Origin: a virus
Direction: 5' to 3' (one strand)
DNA: 42,243 bases
Virus record (IMG/VR): IMGVR_UViG_3300025110_000035
Location: 1-42,243 of that record
Notes under the pieces: generated by a model
The model's input: only the letters and a program-made list of their open reading frames with translations
Told to the model about the DNA's origin: nothing
Databases searched by the model: none
Program-made: the position numbers and the translations under genes
Shown here: in pieces, positions 27,401-37,444 of the stretch
Numbering within the stretch: position 1 is the stretch's first letter
Layout: every line of letters begins with the position of its first letter

Positions 27401-30400
27401 CTGATTTAAGTGTAAAGTCTGCTTTTTGTCCAGTAAATTGAGCAGAAAGACTATCAAAAACATAGTTCCTATAATATGTCTCTTCTACAGTATCTGGAAC
27501 ACCAGATCTCATAAACATTCTTCCTTCAAAACTAGATCCAGTTGAAATACCAACCCAATCTCTATCATCAGGTCTGTTTGTAGCAGTACTTAATGGAACA
27601 TTACCACTTGGAGCAGCAACAAAGTTAATAGTATTATCAACAATATTATAATTACCAACCACTTTAGTAACTACAGTTGCAGTGCTATATCCAGCAAGTG
27701 CTGTTCCCATCCAAGGTCTTCTAACCTGTAACCTATTAGTAGCACCTATACCAACACCATCTACTCGCATTAATTCATTACCAACCTTAATCAAGTCTCC
27801 ACCAAAGATTGAAGTAATTCCTGAAAGAGTAATAAACTCATCAGTAGTTAAAACTTGAGAAGTTAAATGATTTGTAACTGCAGTTGCAACAATTGGAGAT
27901 TGAATTATATTATCAATCGATACCAAAAGTTTTGCATTCTGATTATGTGCAGTAAATCTATGAGAAGTTCCTATACCTACACTCGTAAGATCTACAACAT
28001 CTGGAATAGTCTTAAGTGCTTTCTCAGGAGTTTCTGCAAGTTTAATAGTGTCATCATCAATCTTAACAGCATATACTGTGGCAGGAAGTTTATTGGTTGT
28101 ACCAACTCCAACAAATCCACTAGTTGTTGCAACACCAACTGCCATTGTCTTACCAGCACCAGCATGGTTGTATGAAAGTTTTTCTCCAGTAACAAAGAAG
28201 TGGTTTGGTAGGACAATAACATTATCATCAGTTTTTACAATAGAACTATCTGCACCGAGGAATGATTTATCAAAGATATTATCAGTTCTATGCTTTAATT
28301 CAAATTGTCTCTTAACAGCACGATCAGTTCCTTCATAATCACCAAATCCAGATTCTATTGCACCATTTTCAAAGTCAATTGTATCTTTAAGATCATCTTC
28401 AATTTTTAATACATTACTCCATACATTTGTTTGAACATCCATACTTGCATTAGGAGTAAATACGATGGACATTGTTCCAGCAGCTGAAACCCTACTTCCA
28501 ATTGTTCCCAAACCTGCATTACCAGAATAAACATTACCATATTCAACATCATAACTTTCTTGTGTTTCATCCTGAACAAAATCATTAACACAAAGGAATT
28601 CAGACATTTGATATGCTTTATTGGTGCAATCAGTAACCTGAACATAACAATAAGCAGCTTGATAATCAGGTGGATATTCAGCTATAATATTTTCAATTGG
28701 AGATGTTGTAGAACCAATACCAGTACATCTAGACTCAAGAATAGAATGCTTTAATTCTACTGTTGATATTCCACTATATTCAGAAGATGCCATTCCAACT
28801 AACATGGTGTTAATAGCACCAGTAGTACCAATACCAACACCAGAATTTGGATGGAAATCAATTTTTAATAAATCATTCTCAATATATCCATGATAAGTTC
28901 CCATACCATTAGGAGTTACATATCCTTCCGTTATATTCGTAGATAATCGACCATATTCCATTAAATCAACAGTAGTTCCATCATGAATAATATTAAATTG
29001 ATTATATTCAAATTCTTCACGATTAATATCAGGATTAATTGATACCATTACATGAGCAGACCTATAAGTGCTTGCAATACCTACAATTGTTGTAGTACCA
29101 ATACCAACACCAATTGCTGCACTTTCAGTATCCACAATAGAAGGTCCAACGACTGTGCTTCCAGTGCTTAATGCATTATCATCCAAATTAAAGGAAAGAC
29201 TAGCAATCCAATAATCATTAACAGAGAATTTTACAGGATACCATCTCAACTCACCCAAACTACCAGAAATTGCGAAGTCAAAATCACCTTGATCATAAAC
29301 AGTATCTATTTTTCCATATTGGTTAAGATAACCAAAATCATTATCATGAACAATGTCAACAATAGTTAATTGTCTTTGAGCAGTGAATCTCTTATCTTTT
29401 ACATAAAGGAAATACTTTAATGCTCTTCTTTCTGCTAAAGTCCAAGAAGCAACTGTTGTATATCGAGTAGATCTTGGGAAACTATTAAATGTTCCACTAA
29501 AGTCATCAATTGAAACTGCTCTATTTCCAATCGATTCGTCATAATCTTTTAAAATTCTACTAGAGAAAGTTATTTCGGTAGAAACAGTATCATTACCAAT
29601 AATTAAACCATTTTCAGAAGCAAGATCAAAATCTTCAACACAATTCATATTAACTATGGAGAATTGTTCTGCAACAATACCATAAGCTGATAATTCAGTT
29701 GATAAACCAACCTTCAATGAATCTGTATCATCTGGAGTAGATTCTAACTGATAATCACTAAACTTCTTAAATCCTATTGTGTGATTTAATGTAGAAACAG
29801 GATCATCCCATACATCTAAGTCAACTCTCGAACTTAATGAGTATGAAAGGTTTTGATAGTAATCACTATCTTGGAATCTCTGTAAAGATCTATTAAAGAA
29901 TCCTGATTCTGTCTCCCAACCACCTTCTACTCTAGCAGTAGCACCTAATGTAAGATAAGCATCAAATGATTTAATAGATGAAGCAACTCCTTCAACCCCA
30001 GAAGCACTACCAACAATAATATCACCAAGTACAAAATCTTTCTGTGCAGAGATTCTTAGAATTCCAGTATTAGCACTCCAAGATTCAACTATTCCTGTAG
30101 TACTACTTAATGTACCTGTAACTGTTTCTCCTACAACATAATCACTTGAATCAGTAAGATCAATTCTAAATTTAGGGAAATTTTTCTGAGAAACAATTCT
30201 TCCAGCAGAGTTAACAAAATCAAATTGTCCTGGTGTTAACTCAGGAGCTAAATCTCCAAAGAAATCAGTAAGGTTATAAGTGATACTTCCAATACCACCA
30301 TAATTTTCCTCTATACCTGTTATATTAAAGAGTTTATAATCATATCCAGCAGAATTATATCCCCTTCCTGTCGATCCAACACCTACACTAATACCTTCAA

Positions 30401-33400
30401 TATATACCAATTCTCCAACTGAAAATGGGAAGGTATCTGCAGTACTATATCCAACCTGCAATTCAACTGTTACATCTTTACTAACTGTATTAAATCCAAC
30501 AGTGGAAATACCAACACCATTACTGTTGTGTATAGGAACTACAGTAGGAGGTGCATCATGCATACCAAATGTATTTTGCAAAATTTCTACATTTGGATTT
30601 CCTAGTTCATAAGATAATTTTAAATCTAAAACTGGTTTTCCAGTAAATCCATCAATTACAACTAAATCTGGATTAGCATTATAACCTCTACCAAAGGAAG
30701 TTACTCCTACTTTCTGTACAGATTTAAGAGCATCAAGCTGAATGATTTGAGGCATTGCAGCAGATGGCATTAATGTTGGATCAGATGGGAAATCATATCC
30801 AATATCAGAAAGTGTTACTGTTTTAATCTTACCTATAGAAGTACTAACTCCAGAAATAATTGCATTAGTTCCTAAAGCACTCTTAATAGTTGTAATTCCA
30901 GGAAGATTATAATAATTCTCACCTGGATTCTTTATTTCAAATGCAGATATTTCACCATATGCACTATCACTAGTAGTTTCATAAGTTAAATCAGATAATG
31001 CTCCATAAGATGCTCTTTCTGGAATCTTAGATAAAGTATATGTAAATTGATTGGTAGCAGCTATCGTAATCTTTTGACCATTCTCTCCACCTTCATTATA
31101 CAAACTTTCTAAAATTTCTATTTGATTTCCCGAAATAACCTCTTTATCTACTGAGATTTCTTTCTTTACATCAGGAAGATTACTATCATAAAGAGGATCT
31201 AATTTGTAGAATAATTCATGAGGAACTTCTTTTGTGACTTTTAAAGTAACATTAGCATTTGTCGTAATACCAGGAGCTCCATTTCTTACAACATTAAAAT
31301 CTTTAGTTAATGTAGAAGTATCCCAAATCTTAGTAAAGTTTTCATCCCTATAGAAATTTAATTTAAACGCAGAATAATCAGTTGACTGATTTACATATGA
31401 TAATGATGAATCGGAAAGATCAAATACTGCACTACAATCTTTATATAATTCTATTCGAGGATTTATTGGATTAATTGTACCACCATCACCAGCACTAGTA
31501 ATTCCAACTATAGGTGGTTTAGATTCAACTGATTCATGATATGTTGGAGATAATTTAATTGTATTATCATCAATTCTAACAATGTAATATATGTCATTAT
31601 CAGACAAACCACCAGGTACAGCAGATGCTACACCTACAGTATGAATAATCTTATCACCAGTCTTATATCCATGATTTGTTATAGTTAATTCATTAGTAGT
31701 TGTGTTTACTCCAGATGCTGCAAATGTCTTAGGATTGATTACAACATTTCTGTTATAATCATTATACTTAACTACAATCGAAGTTTCTATACCTGGACTG
31801 ACATTCATAAAGACTCTTTGATCATTTAATAGACCATGAGTTTCTCCAGTCGAAACAGTAACCTTAGTCCTATTAATTTCACCAGTAATAACATTATAAT
31901 TTGTTTTAAGACTGTGATATACTCCAGTTCCTATTCCAGCAAAGAAGAACGTTGTACTGTCCCTCTGTGTGCTTGCAATGCCCACAAAAGTACCAGTGGT
32001 ACCTAAACCTACCCTACAAGTAGATAACCCAAGTATGTCATCATTAACTCTTGCTGCAAAAAGAGTTTGTCCGTTTATTAATGTTTTTACCCCTGTTCCT
32101 GCTTTACCATCTTCCCAAATAGTAATACCTGTTCCATTACCAGGTGAATAAGTTAATTGATCACCAGTTATCAATCCATGTTGAGGAAGATACATTTCTT
32201 TGGTCTTCACATAAAGCATTGTTAGACCAACACCAGGATTAGAGAAGTGAAGTGTACTACCAATACCAACACCAGATAGAGTGGTTACACCAACAGTTTC
32301 TTTAGGTTCAAAGTATATCTGGGTGTTTTGTTTCCATTCATAACTTGAATTAATACCAGCACGAACAACCACTTTACGAGGGTCTTCAAGCAATATTGAT
32401 GTAACGGTATGAGATACCCCTGTAACCCCGTTGTAACCCCGTAGAACCCTTATTCGTGATAGATTATGATCTATGTTCAATACTTGAACTGTTTCCGTTC
32501 CTATACCTAAAATATCGTTAGGTCTGATAGCTGGGAATTTCAAATCACCTTGAACATGGAAATGAGTAATTATTCCTGTTGCACCATCAGTTCCAATAGC
32601 AACTGCAGTAGTTCCTATACCAGTTAAGACAAGACGATTTGAACTAATACCTGCATTATAAGTTCCTTCAATTTTAGATGAAGTTGTGGATAAACCCGTA
32701 ACATTCATAATGTCGGTATTAATCCAATTAATAGGTTCATCGTTTACAAGAGTATAATCACCTTTTTGTGGACCTGGATAAACTTCCAATCCACTTATTG
32801 AACTTGTAGCAACACTAACACCAGTAACATCTTTACCAACAAGTCTAGAAACTGCTGCAGCAGCCTTACCACCACTAGTTCCTTCATTATTGAATACTAT
32901 AGTATCACCAACTTTATAGTTCTTTCCACCTGTTGTAATTCCAATACTCTCAACAACTCCTGGAGCAACTCCTTTAAGATCTATATGTTGTTTGAGTTTA
33001 TTGGGAAGAGGCATATACTGATATTGCTCATCACCCTCAATCAAATTATATGGTGCAGTATTTCTATACCAATTAGTACTCCATGTAGCATCTTCCTTTC
33101 TATCATCTTGAGTAAGGAATCTTCTATCCTTTCCTTTAGTTAATAGATAATCATCTTGATTAGAATATTGTGTAAAGTTAAATTCTTCAGGTGTTGATTG
33201 ATAATTATCACCTATAAGATATGGGAATACGGGTAATTTATAACTATTGAATTGTCCACCCTGTTCAGCACCTGAATCATTAATAGTTGCGAAATAAGCA
33301 TATACTCCATTTGGATATTGTGGAGTAATACAAAATCTTCCGTTGTTGGCATCTAAAACAGTCTCATCAGTTTTTTCTTTAAAGGTAAAGTCTTCAGCAA

Positions 33401-36400
33401 AGAATCCTGGTCCAAAAATAGTTAATGGTGGTCTATTTGTTTTACTTGCAGATTCTTCTACATATCCAGATTTCATCTGAGTTACAGATCCACCTTCCTT
33501 TTTAACATATCCATAAGGACCGTAAATTGGATTTCCATCATATGCCCATCCAATAATAGGAGAATGATCAGCAGATTCAATTTCTTGTCCATTAACCCGT
33601 TTTAAGTCTGGTTGACCATATAAAGATACTCCCTCCTGATTCGTCGCATACATGCCCTCTCTGAGTTTCCTGGGAGCATATAAATGAGTATACTGAAGTC
33701 CATATCCTTTGTTTAATCCATTTACAATAATTCCATCGTCAGATGTTATTTGTTCACCTTGATAATATTTTTCAAATAAATTTATACTCCATTGTTGAAG
33801 ATTAGTCCTAAGTTTTACTTCAGTTCCTGGAGAGAGAACAGTAATAGAAGTAGTTGATGTGCCATATCCAGCTCCTTTATTAAGAACCTTAACTTCTTCT
33901 AAAAGATATGTTGCAGTAGTTCCAACTCCTACAGTTTTAAGAATAGGGGTTAATACAGCACCAAAACCAGGTCCGTTTATTTGAAGATCAGGAGGAGCAA
34001 TATAATCTTTACCCTTATACTTAACATAAACTTCAGTAATAGATCCACTATTAACAATAGGAATAACTTCTGCTCCAGTACCTGAAGATAAAGTTACATC
34101 AGGTTCTCTATCAAAATTAATAACTTCAGAAGACCCATATCCAACTCCCTTATCAATTAAATGAATAGATGTAACTTCTCCTCTGAATATAGGTTGGATT
34201 TTAGCTTCAAATGTTTCTACTCCAACAGATGTTACTCCCACCTTTCCTTTTACTTCTACACTAATAGGAGGATAATTAAATTGATGAGTTCCTACCCCAA
34301 TATAAGTAAGATCACGATATTGCTTAGTTCTATAATAGAAATCTTTAGCAGTAGTTCCTACACCAACACTTGTTAATCGGAAATTATCTTTATCAACTAC
34401 ATTAACATAATAATCAGTAGAAGTAGTTAATCCAGTAATAGGAGTTCCTGTACATGTGTAATTAATAACCTCTCCAGATTTGTAATCATGATTTTCAATT
34501 TTTATTGCATCTGTAGATGTGTTAATTCCTGCAGGTTGTGATGTTCTCTTCTTATTTTCATATCCTGAACCACTAGTAATTACATTAATAGATTCTACAA
34601 TAGATTTTGTATTATAAGCTTTTATGTGCTGTACACCATCACCACGAGCAGTGAGTACAACAGTATTAATACCAGCTAAAGCACCTGCTTCACCAGTATG
34701 GAGTCTTACTACAGTTCCACCTGTTCCAACTACAGAAACCCAATAACTAGCATCACTTGTTAATCCAGCAATAACACTTTGACCTTTAGGGTCATATATT
34801 ACCTTTTCACCATTAGCAAATTTGTGATAAGTTGAGAATCCAATTGTAGATGGTAAATCTCCTGTTGTACCAAGTCCAACTTTACTAGAATTTGAGAAGA
34901 AAGGAACAGTATGCGTCACTGACTGCATATTTACACCAACAGTCGCACCTTTACCATTTCCTCCAGTTATTGTCACTACAGGAGTTTCTTGATATCCAAA
35001 ACCAGGATCTATAAGTCTTATATCTTTAAGAGCTCCTTTAACAGCAACACATCCTGTAGCACCTGTACCAACAGCATCAGCAATTCTAGGAATAGGAGGA
35101 TTAATTACATCATATCCACTACCTCCCCCAAGAACATCTATTCCTGTAATTTCTCCATAATGAATTTTATCATAGGATTTATAATTTAAAATTTCTACAC
35201 CATTTGCAAGAATACCAGTAGAACCTGGAGTAGTTTCATATACAGTTCCTGTATTAATCGGTGGATTAATTGATCTTACAAGTTTTTGTGATCTTAAAGT
35301 CTCTCCATTAAAAGTAAAAGGTTCAATTCTATTATCTGTTACAATTCCTACATTATCAAGAGATATATAATTTTCAAAATAAAGGTCAGACCTACTTTTT
35401 GCAAGTTTAATACTATTTGCATCTACTCTCTTAACAAAATAAAGACCTTCTGAATTAGAGAATAATTCGGATTTAATAACGTAATTATCTAATTGAGTTC
35501 CACTGGTAGTATCTACATAAACTTCATTAATTATCTGGGGTGTATAGTAGATAGCATCTCCAGTATAATATCCGTGGTCAAAAATAGGTACACCAACAGG
35601 AGTAGTAGCATCGGCAATTATATTAAAAGTATCTCCCTCAAAACTTCCATTAAAGATAATTCTATTCGCATTAACACCCAAAGCAGAAGCATCATATGAT
35701 GGAATGGAAGGAGATGTAATTAAAAGTTTATCTTCTACTCTTTCTTTATAAACATTTTGAACATCACTAGAATATACAGATGCTTCTGGGAAGTTCAGTG
35801 CATTAACTTTTGCAATCTTTCTTTCAATTATATAAGGATTATCCTCAAGATAACGAGTAACATCAATTTCTCCTTGTTCTTTCATAATGAAAGATTTTGA
35901 AGAAGTTATTTGACTTATAAGAGAAGGTGGATAAGCAGTTCTTGCATCTGCAGATCTAGAAAGGACTGCCCTATCACCTACTTTAAATCCATGATCAACA
36001 TCAGTGAATACTTCATATGTCCAGTCTGAAACGTCAATTAATCCTAGTTGTTTTACTTTATAAGTTGGTGAAACATTATAGAACCAATTATCTAATCTAT
36101 AATCAGTATTACCAATTCCTAAAGTTTTGAGTTTTATACTATCTCCACTTCCATAAAGACAACTTGCTTTATCATATTCTAAATTATGAACAACGGAAGT
36201 AATTCTTACTTCAATAGTTTCATCTGGATTAACTACAGACTGTCCATATGCAAATGTATTAATACCAACTGATTCTGCACTTGTAATAGTTTTACCAATT
36301 CCACTTAGTCCAAAGAATTGAGTTAGGTTTTTACCTGTGTATGAACTTATACCTACACTACCATCAATATATCTCCAATGGAGTTCTCCATCTGTTGCAA

Positions 36401-37427
36401 ACCCAACTGTTGAGTCTACATCAAAAGTAGTAGCTCCTGCTGCTACTGCACCAACTATCCTAGTTCTAGGATGAGTGTTAAATGTACCATAAGTAGCACC
36501 TTCAACCCTTGAGTCTCTATTATAACCAGCATCTACACTAAACTTATAGAATGTCTCTCCAACACCCACTGCAATCTTTTCTACATGGGTTATAGGAGCA
36601 TATGCCTTCTCTAGGTCAGAACCTTCATACTCATCTTGGAATAAAGTAGATAATTCCAAATTCATTGGATCACCTACAATAGGCTCTACTACAAAATCTC
36701 TTGTAATTTTATAGTTGGCATTAGATGGAGTGAAAAGAAAATCACGAGGTCTTATAATGTTTACTTTTTCGTTATATAATGCTTTAAATAATATTTCAAA
36801 ACCTCTATCAGTTCCCTTACTTAAATAAAAGTCCTTTGACTGTTTTAAGAAAACTTCTTGATTTAATTCAGGTGTAAGTTGTCTTCCTTCTAAACCTGGA
36901 GTAATTTGATGCTTTGTTTTAGTTAAAAACTCCTTTAAGAATAAACAACTTAAATTTTCTATAGTTGATCCTTTAGGATGTTGTTCTGCTGTTGTAGATT
37001 CAAAAACTAACTCTTCAGCATTGGTAGGACTTCTATAAGAAGTAACACCACTAAATCCTCTAACACATCCAGTAAATCCAAAAGTAGTTATTCCAGTATA
37101 TGTAATAATTTCATCATTAATTTTCAACAATCCATAAGAATCTGGAAATCCCAACGTTCCTGTTGGGAAGTTCTGCATATCAATATCAATTGCATCACTT
37201 GCAATACCAACAGTTGCACCTAAACCAACAGATTCTGTAAGATTAGTAAGATTATCTATTTTTACGTATTGGTCAATATTATTAACTAAATCAACTGGAC
37301 CACCTTGATATTCCTGACCTTGATAATATGATTTTAAAAACTCTGCGACTAGGGGATAATCGGATCTTACATATCCAGGAAGTTGATTCTGAACTATGTT
37401 GCTAAACTTAACTCTTTTTGATGTCAT
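24447..37427 (-). CDS. 7: Giant gp7-position baseplate protein with YHYH domain and many beta repeats (4326 aa)
   Basis: The order gp6 - this gene - gp8 equals T4 6-7-8. Residues about 195-225 (SKDFYLSKGTDRGFEILFKA, then LYNEKVNI) resemble the C-terminal part of T4 gp7 as I remember it (DFYSTKG...FLFKVLYNEEV). The start, MTSKRVKFSNIVQNQLPGYV, precedes a LVAEFLKSYYQG helix. T4 gp7 is 1032 aa; this is about four times as long. The added length holds GxGY repeats, a YHYH-type domain from about residue 1280 (HSPIIGWAYDGNPIYGPYGY at 1288-1307), dozens of VGxGTT motifs, and three related modules at about 2650-3000 also found in the 710-aa protein. The frame is open for 12,981 bases. It probably forms the wedge plus outward extensions. 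Gene symbol by synteny. Confidence 0.85.
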   Translation of the reverse strand: MTSKRVKFSNIVQNQLPGYVRSDYPLVAEFLKSYYQGQEYQGGPVDLVNNIDQYVKIDNLTNLTESVGLGATVGIASDAIDIDMQNFPTGTLGFPDSYGLLKINDEIITYTGITTFGFTGCVRGFSGVTSYRSPTNAEELVFESTTAEQHPKGSTIENLSCLFLKEFLTKTKHQITPGLEGRQLTPELNQEVFLKQSKDFYLSKGTDRGFEILFKALYNEKVNIIRPRDFLFTPSNANYKITRDFVVEPIVGDPMNLELSTLFQDEYEGSDLEKAYAPITHVEKIAVGVGETFYKFSVDAGYNRDSRVEGATYGTFNTHPRTRIVGAVAAGATTFDVDSTVGFATDGELHWRYIDGSVGISSYTGKNLTQFFGLSGIGKTITSAESVGINTFAYGQSVVNPDETIEVRITSVVHNLEYDKASCLYGSGDSIKLKTLGIGNTDYRLDNWFYNVSPTYKVKQLGLIDVSDWTYEVFTDVDHGFKVGDRAVLSRSADARTAYPPSLISQITSSKSFIMKEQGEIDVTRYLEDNPYIIERKIAKVNALNFPEASVYSSDVQNVYKERVEDKLLITSPSIPSYDASALGVNANRIIFNGSFEGDTFNIIADATTPVGVPIFDHGYYTGDAIYYTPQIINEVYVDTTSGTQLDNYVIKSELFSNSEGLYFVKRVDANSIKLAKSRSDLYFENYISLDNVGIVTDNRIEPFTFNGETLRSQKLVRSINPPINTGTVYETTPGSTGILANGVEILNYKSYDKIHYGEITGIDVLGGGSGYDVINPPIPRIADAVGTGATGCVAVKGALKDIRLIDPGFGYQETPVVTITGGNGKGATVGVNMQSVTHTVPFFSNSSKVGLGTTGDLPSTIGFSTYHKFANGEKVIYDPKGQSVIAGLTSDASYWVSVVGTGGTVVRLHTGEAGALAGINTVVLTARGDGVQHIKAYNTKSIVESINVITSGSGYENKKRTSQPAGINTSTDAIKIENHDYKSGEVINYTCTGTPITGLTTSTDYYVNVVDKDNFRLTSVGVGTTAKDFYYRTKQYRDLTYIGVGTHQFNYPPISVEVKGKVGVTSVGVETFEAKIQPIFRGEVTSIHLIDKGVGYGSSEVINFDREPDVTLSSGTGAEVIPIVNSGSITEVYVKYKGKDYIAPPDLQINGPGFGAVLTPILKTVGVGTTATYLLEEVKVLNKGAGYGTSTTSITVLSPGTEVKLRTNLQQWSINLFEKYYQGEQITSDDGIIVNGLNKGYGLQYTHLYAPRKLREGMYATNQEGVSLYGQPDLKRVNGQEIESADHSPIIGWAYDGNPIYGPYGYVKKEGGSVTQMKSGYVEESASKTNRPPLTIFGPGFFAEDFTFKEKTDETVLDANNGRFCITPQYPNGVYAYFATINDSGAEQGGQFNSYKLPVFPYLIGDNYQSTPEEFNFTQYSNQDDYLLTKGKDRRFLTQDDRKEDATWSTNWYRNTAPYNLIEGDEQYQYMPLPNKLKQHIDLKGVAPGVVESIGITTGGKNYKVGDTIVFNNEGTSGGKAAAAVSRLVGKDVTGVSVATSSISGLEVYPGPQKGDYTLVNDEPINWINTDIMNVTGLSTTSSKIEGTYNAGISSNRLVLTGIGTTAVAIGTDGATGIITHFHVQGDLKFPAIRPNDILGIGTETVQVLNIDHNLSRIRVLRGYNGVTGVSHTVTSILLEDPRKVVVRAGINSSYEWKQNTQIYFEPKETVGVTTLSGVGIGSTLHFSNPGVGLTMLYVKTKEMYLPQHGLITGDQLTYSPGNGTGITIWEDGKAGTGVKTLINGQTLFAARVNDDILGLSTCRVGLGTTGTFVGIASTQRDSTTFFFAGIGTGVYHSLKTNYNVITGEINRTKVTVSTGETHGLLNDQRVFMNVSPGIETSIVVKYNDYNRNVVINPKTFAASGVNTTTNELTITNHGYKTGDKIIHTVGVASAVPGGLSDNDIYYIVRIDDNTIKLSPTYHESVESKPPIVGITSAGDGGTINPINPRIELYKDCSAVFDLSDSSLSYVNQSTDYSAFKLNFYRDENFTKIWDTSTLTKDFNVVRNGAPGITTNANVTLKVTKEVPHELFYKLDPLYDSNLPDVKKEISVDKEVISGNQIEILESLYNEGGENGQKITIAATNQFTYTLSKIPERASYGALSDLTYETTSDSAYGEISAFEIKNPGENYYNLPGITTIKSALGTNAIISGVSTSIGKIKTVTLSDIGYDFPSDPTLMPSAAMPQIIQLDALKSVQKVGVTSFGRGYNANPDLVVIDGFTGKPVLDLKLSYELGNPNVEILQNTFGMHDAPPTVVPIHNSNGVGISTVGFNTVSKDVTVELQVGYSTADTFPFSVGELVYIEGISVGVGSTGRGYNSAGYDYKLFNITGIEENYGGIGSITYNLTDFFGDLAPELTPGQFDFVNSAGRIVSQKNFPKFRIDLTDSSDYVVGETVTGTLSSTTGIVESWSANTGILRISAQKDFVLGDIIVGSASGVEGVASSIKSFDAYLTLGATARVEGGWETESGFFNRSLQRFQDSDYYQNLSYSLSSRVDLDVWDDPVSTLNHTIGFKKFSDYQLESTPDDTDSLKVGLSTELSAYGIVAEQFSIVNMNCVEDFDLASENGLIIGNDTVSTEITFSSRILKDYDESIGNRAVSIDDFSGTFNSFPRSTRYTTVASWTLAERRALKYFLYVKDKRFTAQRQLTIVDIVHDNDFGYLNQYGKIDTVYDQGDFDFAISGSLGELRWYPVKFSVNDYWIASLSFNLDDNALSTGSTVVGPSIVDTESAAIGVGIGTTTIVGIASTYRSAHVMVSINPDINREEFEYNQFNIIHDGTTVDLMEYGRLSTNITEGYVTPNGMGTYHGYIENDLLKIDFHPNSGVGIGTTGAINTMLVGMASSEYSGISTVELKHSILESRCTGIGSTTSPIENIIAEYPPDYQAAYCYVQVTDCTNKAYQMSEFLCVNDFVQDETQESYDVEYGNVYSGNAGLGTIGSRVSAAGTMSIVFTPNASMDVQTNVWSNVLKIEDDLKDTIDFENGAIESGFGDYEGTDRAVKRQFELKHRTDNIFDKSFLGADSSIVKTDDNVIVLPNHFFVTGEKLSYNHAGAGKTMAVGVATTSGFVGVGTTNKLPATVYAVKIDDDTIKLAETPEKALKTIPDVVDLTSVGIGTSHRFTAHNQNAKLLVSIDNIIQSPIVATAVTNHLTSQVLTTDEFITLSGITSIFGGDLIKVGNELMRVDGVGIGATNRLQVRRPWMGTALAGYSTATVVTKVVGNYNIVDNTINFVAAPSGNVPLSTATNRPDDRDWVGISTGSSFEGRMFMRSGVPDTVEETYYRNYVFDSLSAQFTGQKADFTLKSDAGNVAGLTTDNAIILVNDVFQIPGSDNNYTLAQTTTGITTISFTGTGSSVASDPNVGTLPLGGAIVSVASTEGFGYQPLVAAGGTAVVSTAGTIESVSIANTGSGYRVGVQTVCNVAIQTSTLPGTSVIGIGTAIIAERGFISGIAITNGYVFNKPVFVSNVGYNTVTGLTTVTTSSAHGFSLGEEAVLSGIAFTCNYSGTKALSNFVYTKATGIATVTTSAAHGYSADDDIILTGLAVTEGSTNITYPRSSDPYYTGSRISSVPNATSFVIQVGTSSTAMEYTSGGTVQKVIVAPRKSNSTDTDGDPAYNGTPVLQVIDTTKFVVNTGINTNPHLYNRGGVVRRPLKVIVDAPLPYAGIALTYSSDSVSGVGTGGVVDVVVGQGSSIISFRITNTGSGYGNDEILTIPIGGPTGIPTDPSKTYKEFQLTLDPCFYDEFTGWSMGEFETVDNVEKYITGTRKDFPLTRDNGTLTIRGKKGSKIIEQDLLLVFVNDIPQVPGKGYTFPGGSTITFTEAPKVGDSIEILFYKGTGSQDVVERMIIETVKPGDDLQIKHLPSQDFWLTEKTRVPLSLESTDRVATPPYYGPGNVADPNLERPIAWCRQMEDKIINEKGVGKDREIYEPVINPYSPIIKSVGIGSTIVYVENVRPYFNPYDEVDDPSPSATAHDFQKKVKFISQEVRSGAAGTAIVSGLGTITSVAISTGGIGYSTAVVSFGSTSIGDTEVGVVTTSTRAYGTPVISAAGTITGIAITSVGAGYTSSNPPSVLISPPVWSEEENTVGSYTGDSGIIVGFGTTTVGVATGYQLIFDMHIPLDSQLRDANIAGTAVTISGISTGDYFVVNDSNVGVADTSIGSLAADGAVIGIGTQFVNNVYEVNNFEIVQSPTGVASDGVGIGTTHMSRVFVKIAEHLDWNGQWPSFSGVGIQTGNYFGSYSWGKLTFASRSEENAYDAYTLGGTGGISTSPVVRRSRSLKYKLYKLP

Positions 37428-37444
37428 TGGATATCTTTCTTATC

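Noticed and set aside
27867-28754. Several overlapping frames on both strands around the middle of the giant gene
   Set aside because: They reflect the biased Thr/Gly/Val/Ile codon use of the giant protein; their composition (Ser/Asn/Ile/Cys on the plus strand, Leu/Met on the minus) is typical of shadow frames.
24447-37427. The giant gene as an assembly fusion of separate genes
   Set aside because: The frame is uninterrupted for 13 kb, modules are interleaved rather than split at one point, there is no internal stop-start junction, and giant late proteins are known from marine T4-likes.
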